Counted from the stretch's first letter, positions 1 to 8,577 are shown. The stretch: 51,646 nt of DNA from Planctomycetota bacterium (GCA_020638695.1 JACKIB010000028.1:1-51646), one strand, 5' to 3'. The notes: generated by a model not told the origin, from the sequence alone. Numbers and translations: made by a program.

Positions 1-133
1 GCGGTGCCGTGGGCAAGGGCGCGACCGGGATCGTTCGGACCTGGCTTCGACGGTTTCTCGACACCGGCCACCCTGCGGTCGGAGTGTGGCTCCGTCACCT
101 CCGAGACCGGGCCGGTAGGATCCCCGACACGCA

Positions 134-916
134 ATGCGGCAAATCTTCATCAATGTCGACCAGCTCCTGCGCGGTCGTTTCACTCGACCGGAGCAGTTGC
201 GCGATGGCGCGATCGACATTCCGGCGCGAACCCTGATCATCGCGGGGCTGTTGATGGGGGTTTCGTACGGGATCTTCATGGGCCTGTACGGTGCCACTCG
301 GCCACAGAATGCGGCGTTCCTGCAGTTGCTCACCACCGCGGTCAAGGTGCCGTTGCTGTTCCTGTTGACGCTGTTCGTCACCCTGCCGTCGCTCTATGTG
401 CTGTCGGCGCTGGGTGGAAGCAGACTCGGCATCCGGCAGACCATGCGTCTGTTGCTGGCCGCGATCACCATCAACCTGGCGGTGCTGGCCAGCCTCGGTC
501 CGGTGGTCGCGTTCTTCACGCTCAGCACGTCGAGCTACCCGTTCATGCTGATGCTGAACGTGGTGTTCTTCACCGTCGCGGGGATCGCCGGGATCGTGTT
601 CTTGCGACGTGCGCTCGTCCACGTGTTCGCCCCACCCGAGTCCCAGCCGGAAGGCCAGCCTGAACCCATTGGGCCCCAGCAGCCGGGGGGCGTGCAACCC
701 CCTCCTTGGGCCGCAGCCCAGCGCCGCCAGGGGACCGACCCCGGCTTGGTGGTGTTTCGCGCGTGGATCGTCGTCTATGGGGTGGTCGGCGCGCAGATGG
801 GTTGGGTGCTGCGACCCTTCGTCGGCACGCCCGACCTGCCGTTCAGCGTGTTCCGCGACCGCCAATCGAACTTTTTCCTCGGGGTGCTGAACGCGATCGG
901 GGACATGTTTCGGTGA
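134..916 (+). CDS. Polytopic membrane protein (Yip1-like), tandem paralogue 1
   Basis: A 260-residue integral membrane protein of unknown function. Hydrophobic segments lie at roughly residues 36-55, 72-97, 105-127, 137-157 and 207-227. A Pro/Gln-rich hydrophilic loop at about residues 168-200 separates the last one. The sequence resembles the next gene along most of its length: both have a VKVP motif entering the second segment and a W-x-L-R-P-F motif near the C-terminus. The two were therefore produced by duplication. The ATG at 134 is the first start in a clean frame, and the stop overlaps the GTG of the next gene (GTGA), which implies translational coupling. The general architecture recalls Yip1-type membrane proteins, but that is a structural guess; substrate and role are unknown. 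Confidence 0.75.
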   Translation: MRQIFINVDQLLRGRFTRPEQLRDGAIDIPARTLIIAGLLMGVSYGIFMGLYGATRPQNAAFLQLLTTAVKVPLLFLLTLFVTLPSLYVLSALGGSRLGIRQTMRLLLAAITINLAVLASLGPVVAFFTLSTSSYPFMLMLNVVFFTVAGIAGIVFLRRALVHVFAPPESQPEGQPEPIGPQQPGGVQPPPWAAAQRRQGTDPGLVVFRAWIVVYGVVGAQMGWVLRPFVGTPDLPFSVFRDRQSNFFLGVLNAIGDMFR

Positions 917-1563
917 GGCTGTCGCTGGTCGACGACCTGTTGCGCGCCAGGCGACCCGATCAGCTGGTTGCGGCGCAGCGGGGTGTCGACCTGGCCTTGC
1001 TGTTGTGCTGCGCGGGCTTCGTGTACGGCGCGGCCCTGGGCGGTAGCGAGCTGCGGCCGCTGCAGATGCTGTACTCGGGGGTGAAGGTGCCGATCCTGCT
1101 GGTCGGATCGGCGTTGGTCTGTCTACCCAACTTCTACGTGGTCAACACCGTGCTCGGATTGCGCGAAGACCTGCCCACGGTTCTGCGCGGGTTGGTCGGC
1201 ATGCAAGTGATGATCACGATCGCGCTCGCCAGCTTCGCGCCGTGCACGGTGTTCTTCTACACGTCGGTGCACGACTACACCGCCGCGACGATGTGGAACG
1301 GGGTGATGTTCTTCGCTGCATCGATCGTCGGCCACGTCTACCTGGGCCGCGTCTACCAGCCCCTGATTGCGCACAACCCGCGGCACCGGATCGCCAAGCG
1401 TGCGTGGTTGACCCTCTACGTGTTCGTCGCGATCCAGCTGGCGTGGATGCTGCGCCCGTTCATCGGTGCACCGGGCATGCCGACCACGTTCTTCCGCGCG
1501 GGTGTGTGGGACAACGCCTACATGATCGTGCTGGGGGTGATCGGCAAGTTCCTCGGTCTGTGA
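913..1563 (+). CDS. Polytopic membrane protein (Yip1-like), tandem paralogue 2
   Basis: A 216-residue integral membrane protein and the second member of a tandem pair. I place the start at the GTG at 913, which overlaps the upstream stop. The longer open frame back to 706 runs inside the upstream gene and would add a non-hydrophobic Arg-rich leader. Five or so hydrophobic segments follow the same pattern as in the paralogue, including VKVP at about residue 56 and a late W-M-L-R-P-F-I-G-A-P motif. It lacks the long Pro/Gln-rich loop of its partner. The pair probably forms one heteromeric membrane complex, an inference from overlap and shared fold only. Confidence 0.75.
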   Translation: MRLSLVDDLLRARRPDQLVAAQRGVDLALLLCCAGFVYGAALGGSELRPLQMLYSGVKVPILLVGSALVCLPNFYVVNTVLGLREDLPTVLRGLVGMQVMITIALASFAPCTVFFYTSVHDYTAATMWNGVMFFAASIVGHVYLGRVYQPLIAHNPRHRIAKRAWLTLYVFVAIQLAWMLRPFIGAPGMPTTFFRAGVWDNAYMIVLGVIGKFLGL

Positions 1564-1704
1564 TCGGGCGCCGGGCCGCGACCGCGAGTGCGGCCTTGCG
1601 GCGCGGCGCTCCGCGGCGACGATCGCGGATCCCTGTCCCCCTGACCGCGCCGTCAGGCGAATCCTGACCGTCGCGCAGCCCGAACCCCACCGAACCGACC
1701 CCTG

Positions 1705-4695
1705 ATGCGCCGTGGCCTCGCCATCCTCTGCGTCGCCCTCGCGTGCGCCTTCGCCCTGTGGCTGTGGCTACGCCGTGGCCCCACTCCCGCTCTGCCGGAC
1801 TCGGCAGAGCTACCCGCGGCGACCTCTCCGAACCCCGAGCGGCACGGCGGCGACCCGGCCAGTCCCGCTGATGTCGCGCCAGAACGCGCGCTGATCTCCG
1901 GGGACACCCCGGGTGGTGCGGGCGAGCCGGAGGCGTACCGCGCCGCGCTGTCCGGGCTGCGCGGCCGGCTGATTTGGGCGGGGGCGCAGACCCCGATCGC
2001 CGGGGTCGAGGTGCGGGTCGCCGAAATCTGGTTGGAGGCGCTGTCGCCGAGCCTCGACGCCCTGCTCGCGCTCGGCACGCAGCCGCCGCCGGTGGTGTTC
2101 AAGGCTTCGGCGCGCAGCGGCGCGGACGGCGTGTTCACGCTGCGCGGCGTGCACAGCCGAGCCATGCTGCTGTTGGCGATCGGTTGGGATACCGACAAGG
2201 CGGCGGTGCGCTTGATCGATCAGACTCCGGCGCCGGGACAGTTGGTGGACCTCGGCGACGTAGCTCTCTTGGAGCGTGGCACGGTCACCGGGCGGGTCGT
2301 CGACGGCGGTGGCCGACCGGTAGCTGGTGCTCGCGTGCGCATCGCCGAGGCGCCGAAGCTGGCGCTGCAGCTCGGTGTCGAACGCTTCGACCCGCAGGGA
2401 CTGGGGCTGTGGGTGCAGGGGCCGTACCGCCAGGTGATCCAGCCACCGCCGTGGTTGCAGCAGTACGAGAAGATCCTGCCGATCGGCCGCGCCACCACGG
2501 ATGCCGACGGGCGCTTCACGGTTCGCGGAGTACGGCCAGGAACGCAGAACCTGGTCGCCGACCGGCTCGATGCCGAACCCGCGGTGCGCGAGATTCTTGT
2601 CGTCGCCGAACAGGTGCTGGAGGTGGGTGATGTGCCGCTCCTCGCCGGCCAGACGATCGCCGGCAGGTTCGTCGACAGCGAGGGTGCTCCGGTGTCCGGG
2701 GTGCGGGTTGGCGCCGCCGGGTTGGGAATGTTCATGCCGGTCGGCTTGGTGGGGCGCCCGCGCCCGGTCGATGCGCAGGGACGCTTCCGCATCGGCGGAC
2801 TGCCGCGCGGCAGCCTGTATCTCGTGTTCCAGCGGCGCACCGGTGCGCCGTGGGAGGTGCGCGGGCCGCACCGAGGGACCGAAGTCGAGGTGGTGCTCGG
2901 GGCGCTCGCCGAGGGTGCGGTGACCGTGACGACCGAAGACGGCCGACCGATCGATCGGATCGCGTTCGCACTGCAGCTCGCGGACCAGGCGCACTTCGTG
3001 CCCGTGTTCGATGCGACGATCCCGGGCGAGGGGCACTTCTTCCGCGACCCGCAGCAGCGTGAGCTGTGGCGCGTGCGCCACGTCCCGGCGGACATCTACC
3101 GGGTCGTCGCGCGCGCCGATGGCTACGCGCTCGGCACCGCGGTGCTCGACCTGCAGAAGGGCGCGCGCCAGCGCACCGCGGCGATCCGCCTGAAACCGGC
3201 TCCGCAACTGCGCTTCCTGGTGCGTGACGGCGCGGGACAGCCCATCGAAGCCGCGCGGATCTACTGGAACGCGACCCGGCCGGGCAAGAAGAAGCGCGCC
3301 GATCCGACCGCGCTGCCGTTGGTGCTCGGCAAGACCGATGCGAAGGGCGAGCTGGTGCAGAGTGGCGTCCCCGAGGGGGCGACGGGGTTCTATTGCCGGC
3401 ATCCGGCGTTCGCGCTCGGTCAAGTGCACGAGGCCGGACCCGACCACACCGTGCGGTTCACGCTAGGGCCCGCGGGGCGCCTGCGCGGCATGCTGGCCGA
3501 AGACGGGCGCGCGCCGCGCGAGCCGTGCACTGTGCTCGCCGAGCCCAGCGGCGAGACGCGGCGGAAGTTCCTCGGCGTACTGTTGCCCGCGTTCACCCAG
3601 ACGCTGCCCGACGGCTCGTTCTCGTTCGCCAACCTGCAGCCTGGGATCTGGCGGGTGCGTGCGATGTCGCCGATCGGCGAGGCGACCTCGCCGGCCGAGC
3701 TGATCCGGATGGCGCGACAGTCCGACGGGCGAGGGCCGCCGGTGAAGGTCGAGATCGTCCCGGCTGCGGAGGCGTTCGTGCAGCTCGAACGCCACACCGT
3801 CGTGTCCGCCGGTGCCGGCAGCGTGGTCGGTTCTTTGCGGATCGACGGCAAGCCGCCGTCGGGCGTGCGGGTGATGACGTGGGGTGCGCGGCAGGCCACG
3901 TCCGTGCGGGAAGACGGGACGTTTGCCCTGACCGGTTTGGCGGACGGCGACCACTGGATCGGGGTCGAGCAGGGAGGTTCGGGGCTGCTGCCGTGTCGCC
4001 TGTGGGAGGGTCGAGTGCGGATCGAGAACGGCAGCCAAGCGGCACTGCACCTCGACCTGCGAGTCGGTGACCTCACGGTCGAGGTGGTCGATGGGGCCCG
4101 CGAGCCGGTTTCCGGAATGCCCATCGAGTTGCTCGGTGATCCGAGTGACTCCGGCACCAACCGCGGCGTCGTCCGGGTCGTGGTCGCGACCGATCCGGCC
4201 GGCAAGGCAGTGTTCCGCGGGCTGCCATTCGGCGGCTACCGGGCGCGCAGTGCGCTGCACCGGCCCGATGGCGGGGCAGTGCTGGGGACCAGCCGGCTGG
4301 AGCACCGCAGTGCCGGAGAAGTGCTGCGGCTCACCGCGGTCACCCCGGCGCGCGTCGAAGCGCGCCTGCGGTTCGACGAGAGCGCACTCACGGGCGCGGC
4401 GGAGCATGAATACGCACGGCGGTTTCGGCCGCGCTACCTGGTGTTCGAGGGCGACGGCCGGTTTGTCTGGGGGGCCGTGCAGGAACGCGCCGGCGAGAGC
4501 TGGTTCGTCTCGAGCCCCGGCTCGCCGGGAGAGTACCGACTGAGCGGCCGCGGCCCCCTGCGTTGGACGTCATCGCCACTGCGCCTCGGTGGAGACGCAG
4601 GAGTGCCTCAGGTCGTGGAGCTGCGTCCGGACGAACAGCAGGTCCGCGCGGCGGTTGCCAAGCAGCGCGCCGAGGCGCAGAACAAGGCGCCTTGA
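1705..4695 (+). CDS. Large secreted/anchored protein with repeated carboxypeptidase-regulatory-like domains
   Basis: A 996-residue protein with one N-terminal hydrophobic helix (about residues 5-22), so it is either exported or anchored with its bulk outside the cytoplasm. The rest is a string of beta-sandwich modules of the carboxypeptidase D regulatory-like type. The G-x-V-x-D-x-x-G-x-P-V-x-G-x-x-V pattern recurs near residues 83, 193, 315 and 500, with further degenerate repeats to about residue 870. Such modules usually mediate binding or act as structural spacers on the cell surface, and no enzyme motif is visible. The ATG at 1705 directly precedes the hydrophobic helix. The 141-nt gap upstream contains nothing I recognise. 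Confidence 0.75.
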   Translation: MRRGLAILCVALACAFALWLWLRRGPTPALPDSAELPAATSPNPERHGGDPASPADVAPERALISGDTPGGAGEPEAYRAALSGLRGRLIWAGAQTPIAGVEVRVAEIWLEALSPSLDALLALGTQPPPVVFKASARSGADGVFTLRGVHSRAMLLLAIGWDTDKAAVRLIDQTPAPGQLVDLGDVALLERGTVTGRVVDGGGRPVAGARVRIAEAPKLALQLGVERFDPQGLGLWVQGPYRQVIQPPPWLQQYEKILPIGRATTDADGRFTVRGVRPGTQNLVADRLDAEPAVREILVVAEQVLEVGDVPLLAGQTIAGRFVDSEGAPVSGVRVGAAGLGMFMPVGLVGRPRPVDAQGRFRIGGLPRGSLYLVFQRRTGAPWEVRGPHRGTEVEVVLGALAEGAVTVTTEDGRPIDRIAFALQLADQAHFVPVFDATIPGEGHFFRDPQQRELWRVRHVPADIYRVVARADGYALGTAVLDLQKGARQRTAAIRLKPAPQLRFLVRDGAGQPIEAARIYWNATRPGKKKRADPTALPLVLGKTDAKGELVQSGVPEGATGFYCRHPAFALGQVHEAGPDHTVRFTLGPAGRLRGMLAEDGRAPREPCTVLAEPSGETRRKFLGVLLPAFTQTLPDGSFSFANLQPGIWRVRAMSPIGEATSPAELIRMARQSDGRGPPVKVEIVPAAEAFVQLERHTVVSAGAGSVVGSLRIDGKPPSGVRVMTWGARQATSVREDGTFALTGLADGDHWIGVEQGGSGLLPCRLWEGRVRIENGSQAALHLDLRVGDLTVEVVDGAREPVSGMPIELLGDPSDSGTNRGVVRVVVATDPAGKAVFRGLPFGGYRARSALHRPDGGAVLGTSRLEHRSAGEVLRLTAVTPARVEARLRFDESALTGAAEHEYARRFRPRYLVFEGDGRFVWGAVQERAGESWFVSSPGSPGEYRLSGRGPLRWTSSPLRLGGDAGVPQVVELRPDEQQVRAAVAKQRAEAQNKAP

Positions 4696-4912
4696 GATTG
4701 CCCATGGCCGGGCACAGACACTGCAGACCTCGGGCGCGGGACACCGGCCTGCGATCGCCACCGGTCGAGCGCCGCACCACGACGGAGCGCGGGTGTGCCC
4801 CGGCCGACGAGGCGACCGACAGCGCGAAGTCGCGGCGCGGTGCGCGATTGCCATTCGGACTCTCGGCAGCCACCCCGGCCGCGAGATGGCGCTCGGACCG
4901 ACGGAACCCGTG

Positions 4913-6085
4913 ATGACGATCGATCCTCCGGTTGTGTCTGCGGCCGAGCGACGGCGGGTGATCGTCAGCGGCTACATCGTGCGCCGGCCGCTCGGCGGTG
5001 GAGTCTTCTGCACGCTGCAGTACGCGCTCGGTTTGCTACGGCTCGGCCACGACGTGTGGTTCTTCGAAGACAGCGAAGACTACCCGGCCTGCTACGACCC
5101 GACGCGTCACGTGACGGACACCGACCCGGCTTACGGGCTGCGGTTTGCCGGCGAGGTGCTCGACCACTACGGGCTCGGTGCGCGCTGGTGCTACTACGAC
5201 GCCCACACCGACCGCTGGTTGGGGCCGTGCGCGGCGCACGCGCGGTCGATTTGCGCAACGGCCGATGTGGTGATCACCGCGTCGGGTCGCCTGCGGCCGT
5301 GGACCGCCGAGGTGCCACGACGGGTGTTTGTCGACAAGGATCCACTGTTTGCACAGGCGATGTATCTGCGCGACGCGTCACGCCGCGCGGCGGTCGCCCA
5401 GCACAACGCGTTCTTCACCTACGGTCACAACATTCCCGCCGGAACCACCGAGGTTCCGGACGACGGCTTCGCGTGGCGCGCGCTGCGCCAACCGGTCGTG
5501 CTCGACATCTGGAAGGTGGCGCCGCCGCCGGAGCCGGGGCAGGGCCGCTACACCACGCTGATGCAGTGGAACGCGTACCCGCCGGCGGAGATCGGTGGGC
5601 AACACTACGGCCTCAAGTCGCACGCGTTCGGGCCGTTCGAGGACCTGCCGCAGCGCGTCGATGTCGGGCTGGAGTTGGCCGTGGGTGGTTCGGAGGTGCC
5701 GCGCGAGCGGCTGCGTCGATTCGGCTGGCACATCACCGATCCGCTGCTCCCGAGCCGCAGTCCGGCGGAGTTCCAGCGCTACCTCGCCGCGTCGCGCGGC
5801 GAGTTCACGGTCGCCAAGCACGGCTACGTCGCGGCCCGCACCGGTTGGTTCAGCGAGCGCGCCGCGCACTACCTCGCGAGCGGTCGGCCGGTCATCACGC
5901 AGGACACCGGGTTCACCGAATGGTTGCCGGCGGGTGACGGGCTGTTGGCATTCTCCACCTCCGATCAGGCCGTGGCAGCGCTGCAGGAGGTCGAGCGGCG
6001 CCACGCGCACCACTGTCGCGCGGCACGCGAGTTGGTGGCGGAGTACTTCGACGCCCGCAAGGTGCTGCCGGCCTTGCTCGACTAG
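4913..6085 (+). CDS. Glycosyltransferase, GT-B-like (orphan copy of the 24693 family)
   Basis: A 390-residue protein closely related along its full length to the product at 24693-25874. Shared landmarks are the N-terminal RRPLGGG and RLGH motifs, FEDSEDY near residue 48, CYDP, and the C-terminal block EFTVAKHGYV followed by YLASGRPVI-x-QDTGF. That last block is typical of the nucleotide-sugar-binding C-domain of GT-B glycosyltransferases. The acceptor and sugar are unknown. I chose the ATG at 4913 because it aligns with the start of its paralogue. The open frame continues upstream to 4589 but overlaps the previous gene and adds unrelated residues. The GTG at 4910 is also possible. The TAG stop lies inside the CTAG border of a palindromic element. 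Confidence 0.8.
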   Translation: MTIDPPVVSAAERRRVIVSGYIVRRPLGGGVFCTLQYALGLLRLGHDVWFFEDSEDYPACYDPTRHVTDTDPAYGLRFAGEVLDHYGLGARWCYYDAHTDRWLGPCAAHARSICATADVVITASGRLRPWTAEVPRRVFVDKDPLFAQAMYLRDASRRAAVAQHNAFFTYGHNIPAGTTEVPDDGFAWRALRQPVVLDIWKVAPPPEPGQGRYTTLMQWNAYPPAEIGGQHYGLKSHAFGPFEDLPQRVDVGLELAVGGSEVPRERLRRFGWHITDPLLPSRSPAEFQRYLAASRGEFTVAKHGYVAARTGWFSERAAHYLASGRPVITQDTGFTEWLPAGDGLLAFSTSDQAVAALQEVERRHAHHCRAARELVAEYFDARKVLPALLD

Positions 6086-6265
6086 CCCGGACCATTCGTG
6101 ACCGAGATGCCGTGATTTGCGCAAGGGTCGCTGCTGGCTCCGTCGCTCGTCAGATCCTGCTCCTCGACGGGGGAGGCGCCTCGCCTCCGGGCCGAACCCG
6201 CTGTTCTCCTTGCATCTACGACCTTGCGCGATCTCGCGACGCTGCTCACGAATCGTCCAGGCTAG
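6082..6265. mobile_element. Palindromic element type 1 (MITE-like), full copy
   Basis: A 184-bp non-coding element bounded by CTAG at both ends. The left terminus CTAGCCCGGACCATTCGTGA matches the reverse complement of the right terminus with two mismatches in 20 bases. Weaker inverted similarity continues inward for about 50 bases (left TTGCGCAAGGGTCG against right CGACCTTGCGCG). A separate internal stem GGAGGCG/CGCCTCC with a 3-nt loop lies at 6172-6188. It has no plausible gene. The left CTAG contains the stop codon of the upstream glycosyltransferase, and the right CTAG is shared with the next element. Related, decayed copies are at 44720-44881 and 36468-36487. The structure fits a non-autonomous transposable element; the mobilising transposase is not in this window. 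Confidence 0.75.
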
Positions 6266-6429
6266 GAGTCTGCGCCACAGAATGACAACCCATGAGATCC
6301 GCGCCTTCCAGCACCTGTCACCCCCCGAAATCCTCGCCGAATCCACCAATTCGGCTGTGTTTTCGGGCGGCGACCTGCGCCGAAATCCACGAACCTCCTG
6401 AGTCACCCTTCTGTGGCGCAGACTCCTAG
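6262..6429. mobile_element. Palindromic element type 2 (MITE-like), full copy
   Basis: A 168-bp element with perfect 19-bp terminal inverted repeats, CTAGGAGTCTGCGCCACAG, at 6262-6280 and 6411-6429. An internal stem GCCGAAT/ATTCGGC is separated by six bases. It carries no credible coding sequence. It shares the CTAG at 6262-6265 with the type 1 element and the CTAG at 6426-6429 with the type 3 element, so three different elements sit in tandem with no intervening DNA. A diverged copy in the opposite orientation lies at 36488-36634. CTAG or TA borders with short perfect inverted repeats resemble IS630/Tc1-mariner derivatives, but the family assignment is inference. Confidence 0.8.
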
Positions 6430-6594
6430 TGGGGTGTGTCCGAAGTTCGTTGCACAAGTCGTCGAGTCATGCGGTTCGCTCGCAAGGAGCTGCGACGACA
6501 CGGCTTGTTGGTGGACAAGCTGAGGAGCTGCGACGCCGCGAGCGGGCCGTAGGGCCGGCGACTTATGTGACCAACTTCGGACACACCCCACTAG
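6426..6594 (+). mobile_element. Palindromic element type 3 (MITE-like), copy A
   Basis: A 169-bp element bounded by CTAG. The outer 22 bases, starting CTAGTGGGGTGTGTCCGAAG, are perfectly repeated in inverted orientation at the right end, and imperfect pairing continues to about 40 bases. Inside, GGAGCTGCGACG occurs twice and flanks a small hairpin, CTTGT-TGGTGG-ACAAG. A second copy at 46401-46569 is inverted and differs at one position out of 169. Short open frames cross the element on both strands, but this follows from its palindromic structure and I do not treat them as genes. It ends 11 nt before the ATG of the SGNH hydrolase, so it occupies that gene's leader or promoter region. Confidence 0.85.
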
Positions 6595-6605
6595 GATTCG
6601 CGGGA

Positions 6606-7757
6606 ATGGAACCCGCACCCCGCCGCCGCAGAGGTGGCGTCAAGCTGTTGGCGCTCCTGCTGAGCGTGGTGTTCGCCGTGGTGTTGGCGGAAGTGTGCGC
6701 CCGTGTCTGGGTCGTGTACCTCGCCGACGAGGCGACGTTCCTCCGCTACGCGTCGTTCGACCAGCTGACCGCGCGGTTCGGCGGGCCGCAGTTCCAAGCG
6801 CATCGCCACCTCGGCTATCTGCCGACGCCCGGGTTCCATCGCGGGGGGAATGCGCACGACCGGCGCGGGTTTCGCGGCGAGGGATTCCCGTTGGTGAAGC
6901 CCCCAGGCGAGCGTCGGGTGGTGTGCCTCGGCGGTTCGACCACCTACGGGTGGGGCGTGCGGGGTGACCACCGGATGTCGTTCCCCGCCCTGCTCGGCCA
7001 GAAGCTCGCTGCGGCGCGGCCACCGATCCGTGTGATCAACGCCGGTACGCCGGGTTGGACCTCGTTGGAAGTGCTGATCGACTTCGAGACCAGGATCCTC
7101 GATCTGGCCCCGGACGTGGTCCTGGTCTACCTGGGCATCAACGACGTGATGCCGCGCGTGGTCTGGCCGCCGGAGGAATACCACAGCGACCTGTCCGGTT
7201 GGCTGCGGCGCGACCAGCACGTGCGATGCCCGCCGCTGCTCGAGCGCCTCACCCTGTCACGCATTTGGCTGGTGAAGTCCGGTCGCCTCGAGTCGCACAG
7301 CAGCTGGACCTGGGTGGTCGGTGACCAACCACCGTCGAGTCGCTACTTCACCTTCCTGCACCAGCGCGGCACCGGGGCGTACCCGAGCGGAGTGTTCGTC
7401 GACACGCCGATCGAGAAGATCCTGCAGACCAACCGTCCGGTGTTCTTCGAGCGCAATCTGCGCAATCTGGTCGGCATCGCCAAGGATCGCGGGGTGCGAG
7501 TCGTGCTCACCACCTTCGCCGTGTCCAGCAAGTTTCCGGACCGGCCGTTCGTCGGTCACCCGGCGATCCGCGCCGCGGTTGCCGAGCACAACGCGATCCT
7601 GCGACGCATCGCCGCGGACACCGGTACGCCGCTGTTCGATCTGGCCGCCAAGCTGCCCGACGACGCGAGCTTGTTCACCGACGGGTGCCACTTCACCGAG
7701 AAGGGCAACCGGCTGCGCGTCGACTTGTTGCTGGCCGAGAAGAACCTGTTGCGCTGA
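6606..7757 (+). CDS. Membrane-anchored SGNH/GDSL-family hydrolase
   Basis: A 383-residue protein with an N-terminal signal-anchor at about residues 12-34, preceded by an Arg-rich stretch. The catalytic pattern of the SGNH family is present: GGS-T-T-Y-G with Ser111 as probable nucleophile, the block III motif G-I-N-D at about 177-180, and the D359-G-C-H362 pair near the C-terminus. Members are esterases, lipases or O-acyl-glycan hydrolases, and an extracytoplasmic role on acylated glycans is plausible here. I place the start at the ATG at 6606. The longer frame back to 6429 is made of transposable-element sequence. Translation ends 5 nt before the next gene's GTG. Confidence 0.8.
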   Translation: MEPAPRRRRGGVKLLALLLSVVFAVVLAEVCARVWVVYLADEATFLRYASFDQLTARFGGPQFQAHRHLGYLPTPGFHRGGNAHDRRGFRGEGFPLVKPPGERRVVCLGGSTTYGWGVRGDHRMSFPALLGQKLAAARPPIRVINAGTPGWTSLEVLIDFETRILDLAPDVVLVYLGINDVMPRVVWPPEEYHSDLSGWLRRDQHVRCPPLLERLTLSRIWLVKSGRLESHSSWTWVVGDQPPSSRYFTFLHQRGTGAYPSGVFVDTPIEKILQTNRPVFFERNLRNLVGIAKDRGVRVVLTTFAVSSKFPDRPFVGHPAIRAAVAEHNAILRRIAADTGTPLFDLAAKLPDDASLFTDGCHFTEKGNRLRVDLLLAEKNLLR

Positions 7758-7762
7758 GTGTC

Positions 7763-8497
7763 GTGGCATCGAGCCCGGACCCCGATCGAGTCCGCTGCCG
7801 CTGGGCCCGCGCCGCCGGCAGCGCCTACCTGCTGATCATCGCGTGCGGGCTGTTCGCCGAGCTCGGGGTGCGCGGCTCGATCCTCGCGCCCGACGACCCC
7901 GCGGCCACGGTGGCCAACCTCGCCCGGCACGAACAGCTGTACCGTGTCGGCTTGGCGAGCGAGCTGGTGATGCTGGTCGCCGACGTGTTCGTCGCCGGTG
8001 CACTGGTGGCGGTGTTCGATGTGGTGAGTCCGCGCGCGGTCCGCGTCGCGGCGTACTTCCGCCTGGTCCATGCGGCGATCGTCGGCGCCAACCTGTTGCA
8101 CGCCTACCTGCCGCTGCTCCTGGTCGGCGCAGGTGCGTCCCCTGGTGGGTTGCCTGCGGCGGCCAGGCAACATTGGGTGGCGACGTCGTTGCAGCTCCAC
8201 GGCTACGGCTATGCGGTCGGCCTGGTGTTCTTCGGTGTGCACTGCGCCGTGCTGGGCGGACTGCTGCTGCGCGCGCGTGCCGCCCCGCGGCTGCTGGCAG
8301 TGCTGCTGGTGCTGGCCGCCGGGGGCTACTGGATCGACAGCTTCGCGCGGACGCTTCAGGTGCGCTACGTCGACCACGCGCAGCTGCTCGGCACGCTCGT
8401 GTTGCTGCCAGCGCTCGTCGCCGAGCTGTCGTTCAGCCTGTGGTTGCTGGTCCGCGGTGGGCGGGATCCGCGCGGATCTGCCAGAACGCGAGAGTGA
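7763..8497 (+). CDS. DUF4386 family membrane protein
   Basis: A 244-residue polytopic membrane protein with about six hydrophobic helices. The sequence matches the DUF4386 pattern as I know it: a G-x-x-Y-L-x-I-I segment, F-A-E-L-x-V-R-G-S near the start, a central R-L-V-H-A helix, H-x-Y-G-Y-x-x-G-L-V-F-F-G-x-H-C, and a late LPALVAELSF-x-LWLL helix. No biochemical role is established for the family. I use the GTG at 7763 because it is the first in-frame start after the upstream stop (5 nt gap). The longer frame from 7685 overlaps the SGNH gene. Confidence 0.75.
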   Translation: MASSPDPDRVRCRWARAAGSAYLLIIACGLFAELGVRGSILAPDDPAATVANLARHEQLYRVGLASELVMLVADVFVAGALVAVFDVVSPRAVRVAAYFRLVHAAIVGANLLHAYLPLLLVGAGASPGGLPAAARQHWVATSLQLHGYGYAVGLVFFGVHCAVLGGLLLRARAAPRLLAVLLVLAAGGYWIDSFARTLQVRYVDHAQLLGTLVLLPALVAELSFSLWLLVRGGRDPRGSARTRE

Positions 8498-8577
8498 ATC
8501 CGCTGCTGCTACGTCGAGGAGCCATGCCGCCGACCCCCATGACTCCACCGCATTCCCGAGCGCCACGGAACCCCCCG

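Noticed and set aside
6429..6605. N-terminal extension of the SGNH hydrolase, and the matching small frames on both strands of 46351-46760
   Set aside because: These residues are encoded by the type 3 palindromic element. They appear on both strands because of its inverted repeats and have no protein-like features.
7321..8577. Extension of the HEAT-repeat protein upstream of 8578
   Set aside because: It overlaps two well-supported genes in other frames, is Arg/Pro/Ser-rich, and would bury the signal peptide that starts at 8578.
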